Below, in pieces: positions 1-8,920 of a DNA stretch of 43,618 nucleotides. Within the stretch, counting starts at the first letter, position 1, and the number at the start of each line of letters is the position of its first letter. The notes under the pieces are model-generated. The model was given only the letters and a program-made list of their open reading frames with translations, ran no database searches and was not told where the DNA came from. A program made the position numbers and the translations under genes. This DNA comes from Lachnospiraceae bacterium (GTDB lineage Bacteria; Bacillota; Clostridia; Lachnospirales; Lachnospiraceae). The stretch covers positions 1 through 43,618 of the forward strand of contig JAFXVI010000075.1 in assembly GCA_017524595.1 (NCBI GenBank). The letters are read 5' to 3'.

Positions 1-53
1 CGAGACTGGGAAATAAGAATGCGGACACGGGCGGATTTAAATAATCAAATTAA

Positions 54-2801
54 GCAAAAAATAATAAGGCAGTACGAAAAGGCAGAAACAAGGCCGAAAG
101 AGAGCTTTCCAAAGCTAAGAAACAAATAGAGAACGGTGAAAAAGAGTATAACCAGAAGATCTCGGATGGTGAGGCAAAGATTGCACAGGGCAGGGAGGAG
201 ATGGAGAGGGAACTTGGTAAAGCAAGAGTTGAACTGCTTGACGCATCCCGAAAACTGGAAGAGGCAGAGGAAACTTTAAATGCGAAGGAAGTAGAATACC
301 GTGAAGGTGAACAGGAGCTTAAAAATGGAAGAAGAAAGCTGGATAAAGGTTGGAATGAGTACAATGAAGGAATAAACAAACTGGATAAAACCTTAAACAT
401 TGCCACAATTGATGAGATCATAGAAGTCCTTGTACAGTTTGATGGTACAGAGAGACTTGTTTCCGAACTGAATGTGCTTAAATCGGAGGGACCGCTGGAA
501 AGGGCATATCATTTATTGGCATATTATGATGAGCTTGAAACAGAGCTTGATGATATCGTTATTGGAGCGGAGTTCATAGATACCATAATTGAGACGGGCA
601 ATGAAGATAAAGAAGAAAAGATCGTGCCGGAAGATATAGTGGAAGAAATCAAGGCTGTCATCAATGAGTTTGTCGATATAGATGATTTCAGGAGGAATCT
701 GTCAAGGCTGTCAGATGCTAAGAAAGAGCTTGAGGACGGTGAAAAGGAATACAAAGAAGGGAAAGAGGAACTCAGAGCGGGAAGAGAGAAGCTGGATGCA
801 GGATGGAAGGAGTTTGAAGAAGGTAAAAAGAAGTTTGAAGGCGGTCAGGAAGAATACAACAGCAAGGAGGCTGATGCCCTAAAGCAGCTTGCTGATGCAG
901 AAGCCGAGCTGGAAGATGGTAAAAAGGAGGGTGCAAGGCAGCTTGCCAAGGCGAGGGAAACGTATGCTTCCGAAAAGAGGAAAGCGGATGAACAGTTGGC
1001 TGATTATACAAAGAAACTTGAGGAGGGAAAGGAAGAGTATAATAAAAGAAAGAAAGAAGGAGAAAAGGAGCTTGCAGATGCTGACCAGGAATACGAGGAT
1101 GGCAAAAAGCAGGCTTATGAGCAGCTTGATGAGCTGAAAGCGCAAATAGAGGAAGCCAAAAGTTTATCGTGTGAGTGGATTGTACAGACAAGGAACACAA
1201 ATCTCTATTATATGGAACTGGCATCAACCTGCAAGGTTCTCTTAAGCGTTAGTATTGTCTTTGCCGCCATATACGCTTTGGTCGTAGCTATCGTATGCTT
1301 CTTTACAATGGCGATAGTTGTTGAAGAGCAGACTGATCAGATAGGCGTCTGCAAGGCATTTGGATTTTATGTATCCGAAATCCGGATAAAGTACCTTATT
1401 TTCGGTGTGACGGCTGCCTTTACGGGAGCCATCATCGGTGATTTCATTGCTCCGTTCGTTGAAAGGCTGATCACAGAATCCCTGAGTGAATCCTACATTT
1501 TTGGTATTATTCAGCATAAGCCGGTACTCTTTCCATTTCTGATACTACCTGTGGGAGCGGTGCTTGTCACTTCCTTTGCTGTCATCTGGTCATCCCGGAA
1601 GATAATCGCACGTCCGGCTGTTCACCTTCTAAACGGCAGTGATCCGAACAAAAAACCAAAGAAAAAAGCAACTAAGGAAAACAAAGGCGGTATTTATACA
1701 AGGCTGATCATTAATAATTTCATGATGGATATGGGGCGAGAGACTGTATCCATTTTCATCATTCTTATATGCTGCGCTCTGATTGGGCTCGGAACAACTA
1801 TAAGGTTGAGTTATTCAGGGGCAATGGATCAGCAGATTGATGATATACTGATATATGATATAAGCGCCACGATGACCGAGGAGATTACGGAGGAAGAAAG
1901 GGATAAGTTTGTTGAAACCATAAGCGGATATCCATATATAGGGGTATGCAAGTCCGGGGGCATTCTCCAGAATGATGAAGGACAGACACTGACGGAGCTC
2001 TATTGTGTGGAGGATACTGAGAGTTTTTCCGAATTCTTTGCTTTAAAAGATAAGAAGGGCGAAATCCTGAATGTACCTAAAGAGGGGATACTGGCTACAT
2101 TAGAGATGAAGGAAAAGGATTCACTTGAAACCGGAAGCAATGTAACGCTGATAAATAAGGATCTGCATAGCGTAGAGGTTTATCCGCAAGGATTCTTTCT
2201 TTTGCATATGGGCAAGGTCATTGTAATGAGTTCTGATTATTACAGAGAACTGTATGGTGAGGACCCGGTGATAAACACCTATCTTATAAAGTCAGGAGAG
2301 TCAGGAACTGACGCTCTGACGGAGAAGCTTTATAAGCTGGATGGTATATCTGATATAACCAGGACAGATAGTATAATTTCACAATATGCGAATGTGACGG
2401 GTCTCTATAATGTACTGGTTCTGGTCGTGCTTGGTTTCTCGATCATACTCTCGTTCATGATCCTATTAAACCTTAGCAATATTCTGGTAAAACACAGGAT
2501 AAAGGAACTTCTTACTATGCGTGTTAACGGATTTGCATATGTTCAGGTGGTTGGATATCTGGTAAGGGAAATAATTGTGACCACATCACTTGGAATCCTG
2601 CTTGGATTGTTGGTGGGAATGCCTGCAACATCTGCAATCCTGCCGGCCATTGAATCGAATGGATTTATGTTTTTAAGAAGGATATTCCCTGCCGCATGGG
2701 CGCTTGCCATATCCTGCAATGTTATATTTGCGGTTATCATCAATTGGCTGGCATTTAAGAAGATCAAAAAGGTACCGCTCACCGACATTACAAAGTATTA
2801 A
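54..2801 (+). CDS. FtsX-type ABC transporter permease with long coiled coil (N-terminus missing or frameshifted)
   Basis: This is the C-terminal part of a large MacB/FtsX-family permease, which normally works with a separate ABC ATPase; no ATPase lies in the window. Counting from the first ATG (201), residues 1-340 are Lys/Glu/Ala-rich heptad-like coiled coil with repeated EDGKKE/EEGKEEY-type units. A first FtsX domain follows, with membrane spans near 344-375, 398-420 and 440-462. A span near 516-535, an extracytoplasmic domain of about 190 residues, and a second FtsX domain (spans near 735, 788 and 829) complete it. The coiled coil continues in frame upstream of 201 to an in-frame TAA at 51-53, while another frame is open from 1 to about 126. 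A one-base loss near 78 would join the two frames. The ATG at 201 has GGGAGGAG almost touching it, so it is a poor start. The expected N-terminal membrane span is absent. The family call is firm; the state of the 5' end is not resolved. Confidence 0.8.
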   Translation, partial: AKNNKAVRKGRNKAERELSKAKKQIENGEKEYNQKISDGEAKIAQGREEMERELGKARVELLDASRKLEEAEETLNAKEVEYREGEQELKNGRRKLDKGWNEYNEGINKLDKTLNIATIDEIIEVLVQFDGTERLVSELNVLKSEGPLERAYHLLAYYDELETELDDIVIGAEFIDTIIETGNEDKEEKIVPEDIVEEIKAVINEFVDIDDFRRNLSRLSDAKKELEDGEKEYKEGKEELRAGREKLDAGWKEFEEGKKKFEGGQEEYNSKEADALKQLADAEAELEDGKKEGARQLAKARETYASEKRKADEQLADYTKKLEEGKEEYNKRKKEGEKELADADQEYEDGKKQAYEQLDELKAQIEEAKSLSCEWIVQTRNTNLYYMELASTCKVLLSVSIVFAAIYALVVAIVCFFTMAIVVEEQTDQIGVCKAFGFYVSEIRIKYLIFGVTAAFTGAIIGDFIAPFVERLITESLSESYIFGIIQHKPVLFPFLILPVGAVLVTSFAVIWSSRKIIARPAVHLLNGSDPNKKPKKKATKENKGGIYTRLIINNFMMDMGRETVSIFIILICCALIGLGTTIRLSYSGAMDQQIDDILIYDISATMTEEITEEERDKFVETISGYPYIGVCKSGGILQNDEGQTLTELYCVEDTESFSEFFALKDKKGEILNVPKEGILATLEMKEKDSLETGSNVTLINKDLHSVEVYPQGFFLLHMGKVIVMSSDYYRELYGEDPVINTYLIKSGESGTDALTEKLYKLDGISDITRTDSIISQYANVTGLYNVLVLVVLGFSIILSFMILLNLSNILVKHRIKELLTMRVNGFAYVQVVGYLVREIIVTTSLGILLGLLVGMPATSAILPAIESNGFMFLRRIFPAAWALAISCNVIFAVIINWLAFKKIKKVPLTDITKY

Positions 2802-2835
2802 ATAAGCAGAAAAATAAGCAAGGATAGGATTTGCC

Positions 2836-3624
2836 ATGGAAAAAGTAGTTGTGATAACAGGAGGAAGCAGCGGCATTGGCTTAAATACAGCCAGGGCGCT
2901 TGCCTTAAAAGGTTGCCGTGTATATGAGATAAGCAGGAGAGAGGCTGGAACAGATGCAGCCGTCCACATCCGGGCGGATGTGACCGATGAAGCGGGCATC
3001 CGTCTGGCAATTCAGCAGGTTGTTGATAAAGAGAAACATATAGATGTTGTTATAAACAACGCAGGGTTCGGTATCTCAGGGGCGACAGAGTATACGGATA
3101 TCGGGGAGGCTCAACGCCAGTTTGATGTGAATTTTTTCGGAATGGCCCGGGTTAACAGGGTGATCTTACCGATCATGCGCAGGCAGGGATATGGACGAAT
3201 AATCAATATCAGCTCGGTGGCAGCTAAGATAGCGATTCCGTTCCAGGCATACTATTCGGCGTCCAAGGCTGCAATGACAGCCTATAGCATGGCTCTGTAC
3301 AGTGAGGTTAAGCCTTATGGGATCGAGGTATGCACTATTATGGCAGGAGACGCTTCGACAGGATTTACGGATGCCCGTGAAAAAAATCTTGACGGCAATG
3401 ATGAATATGACGGCCGTATTTTACGAAGCGTAGGGGTGATGGAACATGATGAGCTGACAGGCATAACAGCCGGTGAGGCCGGAGAGTATGTGGCAGGGAA
3501 AGCGCTTAAGAAAAGAGTCCCTGTTCTATGTACGCTTGGAGGCAAATACAAGCTCTTTGTTTTTTTGACACGACTGCTCCCGACAAAGATCATCGTTGAA
3601 CTGGTCGGTAAAATATATGCATAA
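2836..3624 (+). CDS. Short-chain dehydrogenase/reductase, candidate 3-ketosphinganine-type reductase
   Basis: Classical SDR of 262 residues. The NAD(P)-binding motif TGGSSGIG is at residues 8-15, NNAG follows beta-4, and the catalytic residues are Ser127, Tyr140 and Lys144 (YSASK). The enzyme should be a cytosolic NAD(P)H-dependent oxidoreductase. The gene ends 16 bp before the acyl ligase-ACP-oxoamine synthase fusion and shares its strand, so the two are almost certainly cotranscribed. The chemistry suggests it reduces the 3-keto group of the amino-ketone made by that enzyme, as KDSR does in sphingolipid synthesis. The TGGSSGIG motif also occurs in KDSR, but it is common in SDRs and does not prove substrate. 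The SDR family is certain; the substrate is inferred from the neighbour. Confidence 0.88.
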   Translation: MEKVVVITGGSSGIGLNTARALALKGCRVYEISRREAGTDAAVHIRADVTDEAGIRLAIQQVVDKEKHIDVVINNAGFGISGATEYTDIGEAQRQFDVNFFGMARVNRVILPIMRRQGYGRIINISSVAAKIAIPFQAYYSASKAAMTAYSMALYSEVKPYGIEVCTIMAGDASTGFTDAREKNLDGNDEYDGRILRSVGVMEHDELTGITAGEAGEYVAGKALKKRVPVLCTLGGKYKLFVFLTRLLPTKIIVELVGKIYA

Positions 3625-3640
3625 AACGGAGGTATTCTAA

Positions 3641-6600
3641 ATGGCTGAAAAGGTATGGCAGGAAACGCTTGAGGCGCTAAGGAGGAATCCGAGTTACAGC
3701 GGTATGTTCCATATGATGGAAAGATTCTCGGATGATACTGCTGCCGAGGTGAGCGACATAAATAACAATGCGGTAAAAAGAACCTACAGGGAATACATTG
3801 AAATGTCTATGGCGGCCTGTGGCGTCATGGAGAAGAAAAGACCGTCCGGCGATGTTGTCGGACTCATATACGATACCTGTATGGACTGGCCGGTTTTGCT
3901 CTGGGGTATCCTTATGTCGGGTCAGATACCGCTACTGCTGAATCCTGCGCAGAGACCCGAGCTGCTTAATTCCATAATGGCAGAAGCACGTGCGACCGCA
4001 TATGTTGCTGCAAAACCCGTAACGGACAGCCCGCTTCAGTTCATAGATGCCATGGAAGTTCTCTCGGGAAGTGAGCCGGGGGAAGAGAGATGGGGTGAAT
4101 ACATAGCGCTCTGTACTTCCGGTACCACCGGAAACAGCAGGATCTTTCTTTATAACGCAAATACCATAGCAAATCATATATTAAGCTTTGATGAGGCCAA
4201 GCAGATAAATCCGGATATGCCTTTTATCGAGGATAAGCCCTGTAAGCTTCTTGCATTCCTGCCATTTCACCACGTTTTTGGTTTCTCGGTGGTCTATCTT
4301 CTGTACGCCTGCACGGGAAAGGTTCTTGTATTCTGCCGTGACAAGTCAGTGCAGACCATCCTTGGAACCTGTTCAAAATTTGGCGTAACGCATCTTTACT
4401 GTGTGCCCATATTCTTTAATGCGCTGGCAGACGGCATTGCTAAGAAGCTTAACGGCAGATCACTTAACCCTGTCATCAAACACATCATCAAGAAGAAGAC
4501 ACTGGGAACAAAAATCCGTTCCATGATAACCGGCGGCGGTTATGTTCCCGCAAAGACGCTGGAAATATTAAATGATATCGGATATCCTCTGTGTAACGGT
4601 TTCGGAATGACGGAGACGGGCATCATAGCCGTTGAAAAGTCACTTGATCCGGAGCAACGTAAGAAAGGGAGTATAGGCGAGCCATTCTCGCTTACGGAAT
4701 ACAGAATAGGTGATGGAACGACAGATGAGGGTGAACTGTTCATCCGTGGTGAAGCGCTATATTCAGCATGCATGATAGACGGAAGGATCGTTCCCCGTGA
4801 TAAATCTGCATGGTTTGCGACAGGAGACATTATAAAGAGGACGAAGGATGGTCTGTTTATATGCGGACGTGTAAAGGATGTCATTGTAAATAGCGGAGGT
4901 GAAAATATCTATCCGGATGAGATAGAGAGTCTGTTTGCAGAGCTTCCCGGTGTAAAAAATTCATGTATCATCGGTGTGAAACACGGGAGCAGCGAGGATG
5001 TTGCCATAGTTTCACATAGGGGCGAGGACTTTGATGAAGGGGCATATCTTAAGCAAATAAAAGAAATAAATGAGACTCTTCCTATAGGCGAGAGGGTAAA
5101 AAGAGCTTTCATCAGCAATGAGGCGCTTCCTGTTTCCGGCAGTATGAAGGTTATGCGAGGTAAGCTTAAGGATAATATTGACGGTTTTATAGAACTGCCT
5201 CTTTCAGACAGGCAAAGAAGATTGGATGAAACAAATAAATGCATTGTAAGTGAAAATGTTTCTAATCCGGGTGAACAGGTTAAGGCGGATGAAATGAATG
5301 AAAATGAGCTTGTAAAGATCAGGGAGATAATCCGCGACATCATCGCTGAAACACTCAATTACAGCGAGGAGGAAAAGGCCTCAATATCCTATACCGATTC
5401 CCTGGTTGAAGATCTTGATATGAACAGTGTCGATCTGTATAGCTGTGTGGCTGAATTTGAGAACAGATATGGAGTTGTCATTGTTGACACGGATATTGCG
5501 GGATTTACCGATATCAATAAGATTGCAAGGTATATCTATGCCCTTCTCCATGGTATTGATATACACAATTCCGAAGATGATATTCCTGCGAGAGAAATTT
5601 TAAAAGAAACCAGGTCCCACGACAGTATGAATGCCGGGGATAATTTGAGAATAACTGATTTTGCAAAGAGCCATGAATACAGGGAGTTTAAAGACAGAAT
5701 GGAAGCGATCCTGTCAGACGGTTTTAATCCATTTTTCATTCCTCATGACAGCACCGTCAGGGATACATCCGTTATCCATGGCGAGTCCGTTATAAACTTA
5801 GGATCATATAACTATCTTGGTATGTCCGGGAATAAGGAAGTGGAGCAGGCTGCCATAGAAGCGATCAGGGAGTACGGCACTTCGGCCAGCGGTGCCCGTA
5901 TCCTTGCCGGAGAAAAGACGCTATATCGGGAGTTGGAAAGGGCTATAGCCGACTGGAAGCATACAGAGGATGCTATCGTATGTACCGGTGGGTGGGCTAC
6001 TAATGTGGCTTTCGTTAGCTGCTTCATGCATAAGGGCGACCTTATCATTTATGATGAATTGTCTCATAATTCACTGACAGAGGGCATCAGGCTCTCCGGT
6101 GCCGACAGCAAGATATTTGCGCATAACAACCTAAATATGCTCGAAAATATACTTAAGAAGGTAGAGGGCAGGTACAACAAGGTTCTCATCATAGTTGAGG
6201 GTGTTTACAGCATGGATGGAGATATAGCACCCATCCCTGAATTTGTCAGGCTTAAGAAATTGTATAAATGCTTTCTGATGGTAGACGAAGCTCACTCAAG
6301 CGGCGTGATAGGCAAGCATGGCGGTGGCTGCGATGAATATTTCGGTCTTAAAGATGATGACATCGATATCAAATACGGGACGCTTTCCAAGGCGCTTGGA
6401 ACCTGCGGAGGATATGTTGCTGCAAGCAGGGAAATAATAGAATACCTTAAATACAGTATGAACGGTTTTGTGTTCAGCGCCGGTATCGCACCTCCGCTTG
6501 CTGCAGCTTCAATGAAGGCGATTGAGATCATCCGCCGTGATAATAGCGCAGTCACCAAGCTTCATGAAAACATAGCCTGGTTTGTAAAAAGGGCAGGAGA

Positions 6601-6859
6601 GGCCGGCATGGATACCTGTTTGGCAGGCGAGAGTGCTATAGTTCCGGTTATGATCGGTAAGGACGCGGATGCTGTCAGGATATCTTCGAAACTTCTTGAG
6701 AAAGGTGTTTTTGTTCCGCCTGCCATGTACCCGGCTGTTCCCAGGGGAAAGAGCAGACTGAGATTCACTATCTCATCAACTCACAGCATCGAACAGCTTG
6801 AGAAGGCGATCAGTGAGCTAGAAAAGCTCATGGAGTCAATTGATGGTGCATCACGCTGA
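3641..6859 (+). CDS. Trifunctional acyl-AMP ligase / acyl carrier protein / alpha-oxoamine synthase (serine palmitoyltransferase-like)
   Basis: A 1072-residue fusion. Residues 1 to about 510 are an AMP-forming acyl ligase: core motif TSGTTGNSR at 159-167, NGFGMTETG near 318, FATGD near 391, and a C-terminal GSMKVMRGK lysine region near 500. Residues about 555-640 are an acyl carrier domain with phosphopantetheine serine Ser596 in DMNSVDL. Residues about 670-1065 are a PLP-dependent alpha-oxoamine synthase: NYLG substrate motif, DEAHS, and the internal aldimine lysine Lys917 in GTLSKALG. The predicted path is ATP-dependent fatty acid loading onto the fused ACP, then decarboxylative condensation with an amino acid to a 2-amino-3-ketone. 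BioF, Kbl, SPT and CqsA share this fold, but fusion to its own ligase and ACP plus an adjacent reductase favours a lipid product. The amino acid used (Ser, Ala, Gly or other) cannot be read from the sequence. Ribosome binding site GGAGG precedes the ATG. Confidence 0.9.
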   Translation: MAEKVWQETLEALRRNPSYSGMFHMMERFSDDTAAEVSDINNNAVKRTYREYIEMSMAACGVMEKKRPSGDVVGLIYDTCMDWPVLLWGILMSGQIPLLLNPAQRPELLNSIMAEARATAYVAAKPVTDSPLQFIDAMEVLSGSEPGEERWGEYIALCTSGTTGNSRIFLYNANTIANHILSFDEAKQINPDMPFIEDKPCKLLAFLPFHHVFGFSVVYLLYACTGKVLVFCRDKSVQTILGTCSKFGVTHLYCVPIFFNALADGIAKKLNGRSLNPVIKHIIKKKTLGTKIRSMITGGGYVPAKTLEILNDIGYPLCNGFGMTETGIIAVEKSLDPEQRKKGSIGEPFSLTEYRIGDGTTDEGELFIRGEALYSACMIDGRIVPRDKSAWFATGDIIKRTKDGLFICGRVKDVIVNSGGENIYPDEIESLFAELPGVKNSCIIGVKHGSSEDVAIVSHRGEDFDEGAYLKQIKEINETLPIGERVKRAFISNEALPVSGSMKVMRGKLKDNIDGFIELPLSDRQRRLDETNKCIVSENVSNPGEQVKADEMNENELVKIREIIRDIIAETLNYSEEEKASISYTDSLVEDLDMNSVDLYSCVAEFENRYGVVIVDTDIAGFTDINKIARYIYALLHGIDIHNSEDDIPAREILKETRSHDSMNAGDNLRITDFAKSHEYREFKDRMEAILSDGFNPFFIPHDSTVRDTSVIHGESVINLGSYNYLGMSGNKEVEQAAIEAIREYGTSASGARILAGEKTLYRELERAIADWKHTEDAIVCTGGWATNVAFVSCFMHKGDLIIYDELSHNSLTEGIRLSGADSKIFAHNNLNMLENILKKVEGRYNKVLIIVEGVYSMDGDIAPIPEFVRLKKLYKCFLMVDEAHSSGVIGKHGGGCDEYFGLKDDDIDIKYGTLSKALGTCGGYVAASREIIEYLKYSMNGFVFSAGIAPPLAAASMKAIEIIRRDNSAVTKLHENIAWFVKRAGEAGMDTCLAGESAIVPVMIGKDADAVRISSKLLEKGVFVPPAMYPAVPRGKSRLRFTISSTHSIEQLEKAISELEKLMESIDGASR

Positions 6860-6877
6860 AATTATACATAACAGTGA

Positions 6878-7015
6878 AAACAGGCCCAAATGGATGGCCA
6901 CTGTGTTATACAGGATGACCAGAACAAAATACTTGATCTTTATACTAAAGCGGATGTGATCATATGGAGTTTTCCTTTATACTGCCAAAGAGGAATACTT
7001 AAGAGGAGTGAACAC
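6878..7015 (+). pseudogene. Remnant of a flavodoxin-fold NAD(P)H-dependent oxidoreductase
   Basis: About 40 codons in the frame of the downstream acetyltransferase read DGHCVIQDD...ADVIIWSFPLYC. This is the central segment of small NAD(P)H/FMN oxidoreductases, normally GxCVIxDD followed by ADxIIWSFPLYxYGMPS. The N-terminal third and everything after the LYC motif are missing, and the frame runs without a stop into the GNAT gene. A stop at 6875 closes it upstream. No ribosome binding site suits the ATG at 6890. I read it as a decayed fragment, not as an N-terminal domain of the GNAT. Confidence 0.6.
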
Positions 7016-7018
7016 ACA

Positions 7019-7525
7019 ATGAATATAAAAACAGAGCGTCTTATAATATCGGAATTCAGCCATGATATGGCAATAGCGGTACATAAGAATTCCATTGATG
7101 AGGATACAAGACGTTTTTTACCTGATGAAGTTTTCGAAACAGTAGAGGACGCAGAGGAAACAATAGAATTTCTTATGTCGCAATACGGAGGAGCAGAGGG
7201 ACCTTTAGTATATCCTGTCATTTTAAATGATGGCACAAATATAGGATATGTGCAAGCGGTTCCCATAGAAGATGATAATTGGGAGATAGGATATCATATA
7301 GGTAAAGCTTACACATGCAAGGGATATGCAACTGAGGCAGTAAGGGCATTTTTACCTGTTATCATGAGTGATCTGGGTATAAGCAGGATCAGCGGAATAT
7401 GTGTTAAAGAGAATGTTGCATCGTGTAAAGTGCTTGAAAAGGTCGGATTTACTCTGGTTTACGAAGGTATCGGATGCTATCAGGGTAAGGAAAGAGAAAT
7501 ACATCAATATGTATTTGAAGATTAA
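7019..7525 (+). CDS. GNAT family N-acetyltransferase (RimJ/RimL-like)
   Basis: 168 residues starting MNIKTERL, the usual opening of RimJ/RimL-type acetyltransferases, with the acetyl-CoA region GKAYTCKGYATEAVRAF and the C-terminal NVASCKVLEKVGF motif. The enzyme moves an acetyl group from acetyl-CoA to an amine; the substrate is unknown. I chose the ATG at 7019 because GAGGAG lies about 10 bp upstream and the protein begins at the family's normal N-terminus. The longer frame from 6890 adds only the flavodoxin remnant. The gene sits at the start of the accessory patch and shows no strong functional link to its neighbours. Confidence 0.85.
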   Translation: MNIKTERLIISEFSHDMAIAVHKNSIDEDTRRFLPDEVFETVEDAEETIEFLMSQYGGAEGPLVYPVILNDGTNIGYVQAVPIEDDNWEIGYHIGKAYTCKGYATEAVRAFLPVIMSDLGISRISGICVKENVASCKVLEKVGFTLVYEGIGCYQGKEREIHQYVFED

Positions 7526-7582
7526 AATGAAATATATGTTTATCAGAAGATGGCATGAAGATGTACAAAGGATGGATGGAAA

Positions 7583-8074
7583 ATGAGAATGATAATTCAT
7601 GATCTGGATGAGGATTTTAATGAACGGCTTAAAACCAAATCTGAAGAAGTGATATGGGCCGACGGTAAATATGCCCCGTGTCAGGGCTGCTTTAATTGTT
7701 GGACAAAAAATCCGGCAACCTGTAGCCTGAAAGATTCCCTGCATGAAATGTGCAGGGTAGTCGGACAGGCAGATGATGTTGTGATAATCACGGAGAATTG
7801 TTACGGTGAGTACAGTCAGGCGGTCAAGAATATCCTTGACAGAACAATAGGTGTATCAACTCCCATGAGTACATATCGCGGGGGAGAAATGCATCATACT
7901 CTTCGATATGGAAAGAAGGGAAAGCTTAAAGTGATCGTTTATGGGGATGTAAGTGATAATGAAAAGGCAACATGGAAATTAATGACAGAAAGAAACCGGA
8001 TAAACCACGGTTATCAGTTAAAGGAGCTTGTATTTGTGGATTCCATCGCCGATCTGGAGGTGTCTAAGATATGA
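7583..8074 (+). CDS. Flavodoxin-fold NAD(P)H-dependent reductase family protein (first of a coupled pair)
   Basis: 163 residues opening MRMIIHDL, with the Cys-rich CQGCFNCWTKNPATC segment and a central segment ending in a conserved VKNILDR. These mark a Clostridia flavodoxin-family group related to FMN reductases. It is soluble and probably binds FMN; the electron acceptor is unknown. The stop overlaps the next start (ATGA at 8071-8074), so translation of the pair is coupled. The start at 7583 lies in a short gap after the GNAT gene, with GGATGG upstream. Confidence 0.8.
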   Translation: MRMIIHDLDEDFNERLKTKSEEVIWADGKYAPCQGCFNCWTKNPATCSLKDSLHEMCRVVGQADDVVIITENCYGEYSQAVKNILDRTIGVSTPMSTYRGGEMHHTLRYGKKGKLKVIVYGDVSDNEKATWKLMTERNRINHGYQLKELVFVDSIADLEVSKI

Positions 8075-8826
8075 AAACTGTATTCATAGATTGCAGTCCC
8101 AAAAGAAAGTTTTCTGCATCGGGATTTATTGCCGTCATGACAAGTCTTTTTGTGTTCGGAAGCAAAAAAAAGATGAAACTTCGTACAAAATCAGATCATG
8201 AAGGTATTCTGAAGGAGCTGGAAGATGCAGACGCGGTTGTATTTTCAATGCCACTTTATGTGGACGGTGTACCGTCACATGTTCTTCCGTTTCTAAAGGA
8301 AATGGGAGGGTGGTGCAGGAATAATAATTCTCATATCAGAGTATATGTTATTGCCAATAACGGTTTCATCGAAGGAAGACAGAATGAGCCGCTCATGCAG
8401 GTTATTGAGAATTTCTGCTTAAGGAGCGGGATAGAATGGTGTGGAGGACTTGGGATCGGTGGCGGTGTCATGATGAATGTGATGAGGATAGTGATCGTTG
8501 TTCAATTAATACTCACGCTTATAAGTCTGATTTTCACCGGTATCAGTACCGGAAATTTCTTTGATGGACAGATTCTGCTGGGATTTCTTAAGAGTCTTGC
8601 AGAGGTATTGTTCTTCGGATGCAGTATCATCATGTTTGATATCTGGCTTGCAACATGTATCAACGGAAAAAAGGAATATGGAAAGCATTACACAAGGATC
8701 ATGGTTCCATCATTTTTGTTCATTATTTTTGCTGATATATTCTTTACGATCATATCTATAGTAAAGGGTGGTATTTTCCGGGGATGGTTTTCAAAAAAGA
8801 GGCCGGCATCTTATAAAGATTTTTAA
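8071..8826 (+). CDS. Flavodoxin-like domain fused to a three-span membrane tail (second of a coupled pair)
   Basis: 251 residues. Residues 1-130 are flavodoxin-like (FIDCSPKRKFSAS at the N-terminus, DADAVVFSMPLYVDGVPSHV in the middle, IANNGFIEGRQNEPLMQV later). The C-terminal 120 residues carry three hydrophobic spans, near 133-157, 165-195 and 210-232, and end in a basic tail. This would anchor a flavoprotein module to the inner face of the membrane. It overlaps the soluble flavodoxin gene by four bases, so the two products are probably partners in a small redox complex. The fold is clear; the reaction is not. Confidence 0.72.
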   Translation: MKTVFIDCSPKRKFSASGFIAVMTSLFVFGSKKKMKLRTKSDHEGILKELEDADAVVFSMPLYVDGVPSHVLPFLKEMGGWCRNNNSHIRVYVIANNGFIEGRQNEPLMQVIENFCLRSGIEWCGGLGIGGGVMMNVMRIVIVVQLILTLISLIFTGISTGNFFDGQILLGFLKSLAEVLFFGCSIIMFDIWLATCINGKKEYGKHYTRIMVPSFLFIIFADIFFTIISIVKGGIFRGWFSKKRPASYKDF

Positions 8827-8832
8827 AGAGGA

Positions 8833-8861
8833 TTGACAGATAATTAAGGTAGTATTATATA
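8833..8861 (+). promoter_or_regulatory. Sigma-A promoter for the mutS2-like leader transcript
   Basis: TTGACA at 8833-8838, a 17-bp spacer and TATATA at 8856-8861. The -35 box is consensus and the spacing ideal. It lies directly after the membrane flavodoxin gene and would start transcription near 8868, about 258 nt before the mutS2-like ATG. Confidence 0.7.
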
Positions 8862-8896
8862 TAAAGAAAATTGGTATATTTACAACAGGAGTTTTT

Positions 8897-8920
8897 ATGT
8901 CATTAAGTGTGGTGAAATAA
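8897..8920 (+). CDS. Putative leader peptide MSLSVVK
   Basis: Seven codons plus TAA, with a good AGGAG Shine-Dalgarno at 8887-8891 and 5-bp spacing. It begins about 30 nt after the predicted transcription start and lies upstream of the competing hairpins. That is where leader peptides of ribosome-mediated attenuators sit. The peptide resembles nothing I know; its role would come from ribosome stalling, not from the product. Confidence 0.45.
   Translation: MSLSVVK

Noticed and set aside
50-1517. Several long reverse-strand and alternative-frame ORFs opposite the permease coiled coil
   Set aside because: They are low-complexity Ser/Leu/Phe translations caused by the repetitive Lys/Glu codons of the real gene and have no ribosome binding sites.
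3641-6859. Nonribosomal peptide synthetase module
   Set aside because: There is an adenylating domain and a carrier domain but no condensation domain; the third domain is a PLP oxoamine synthase, and the ACP motif is fatty-acid-type.
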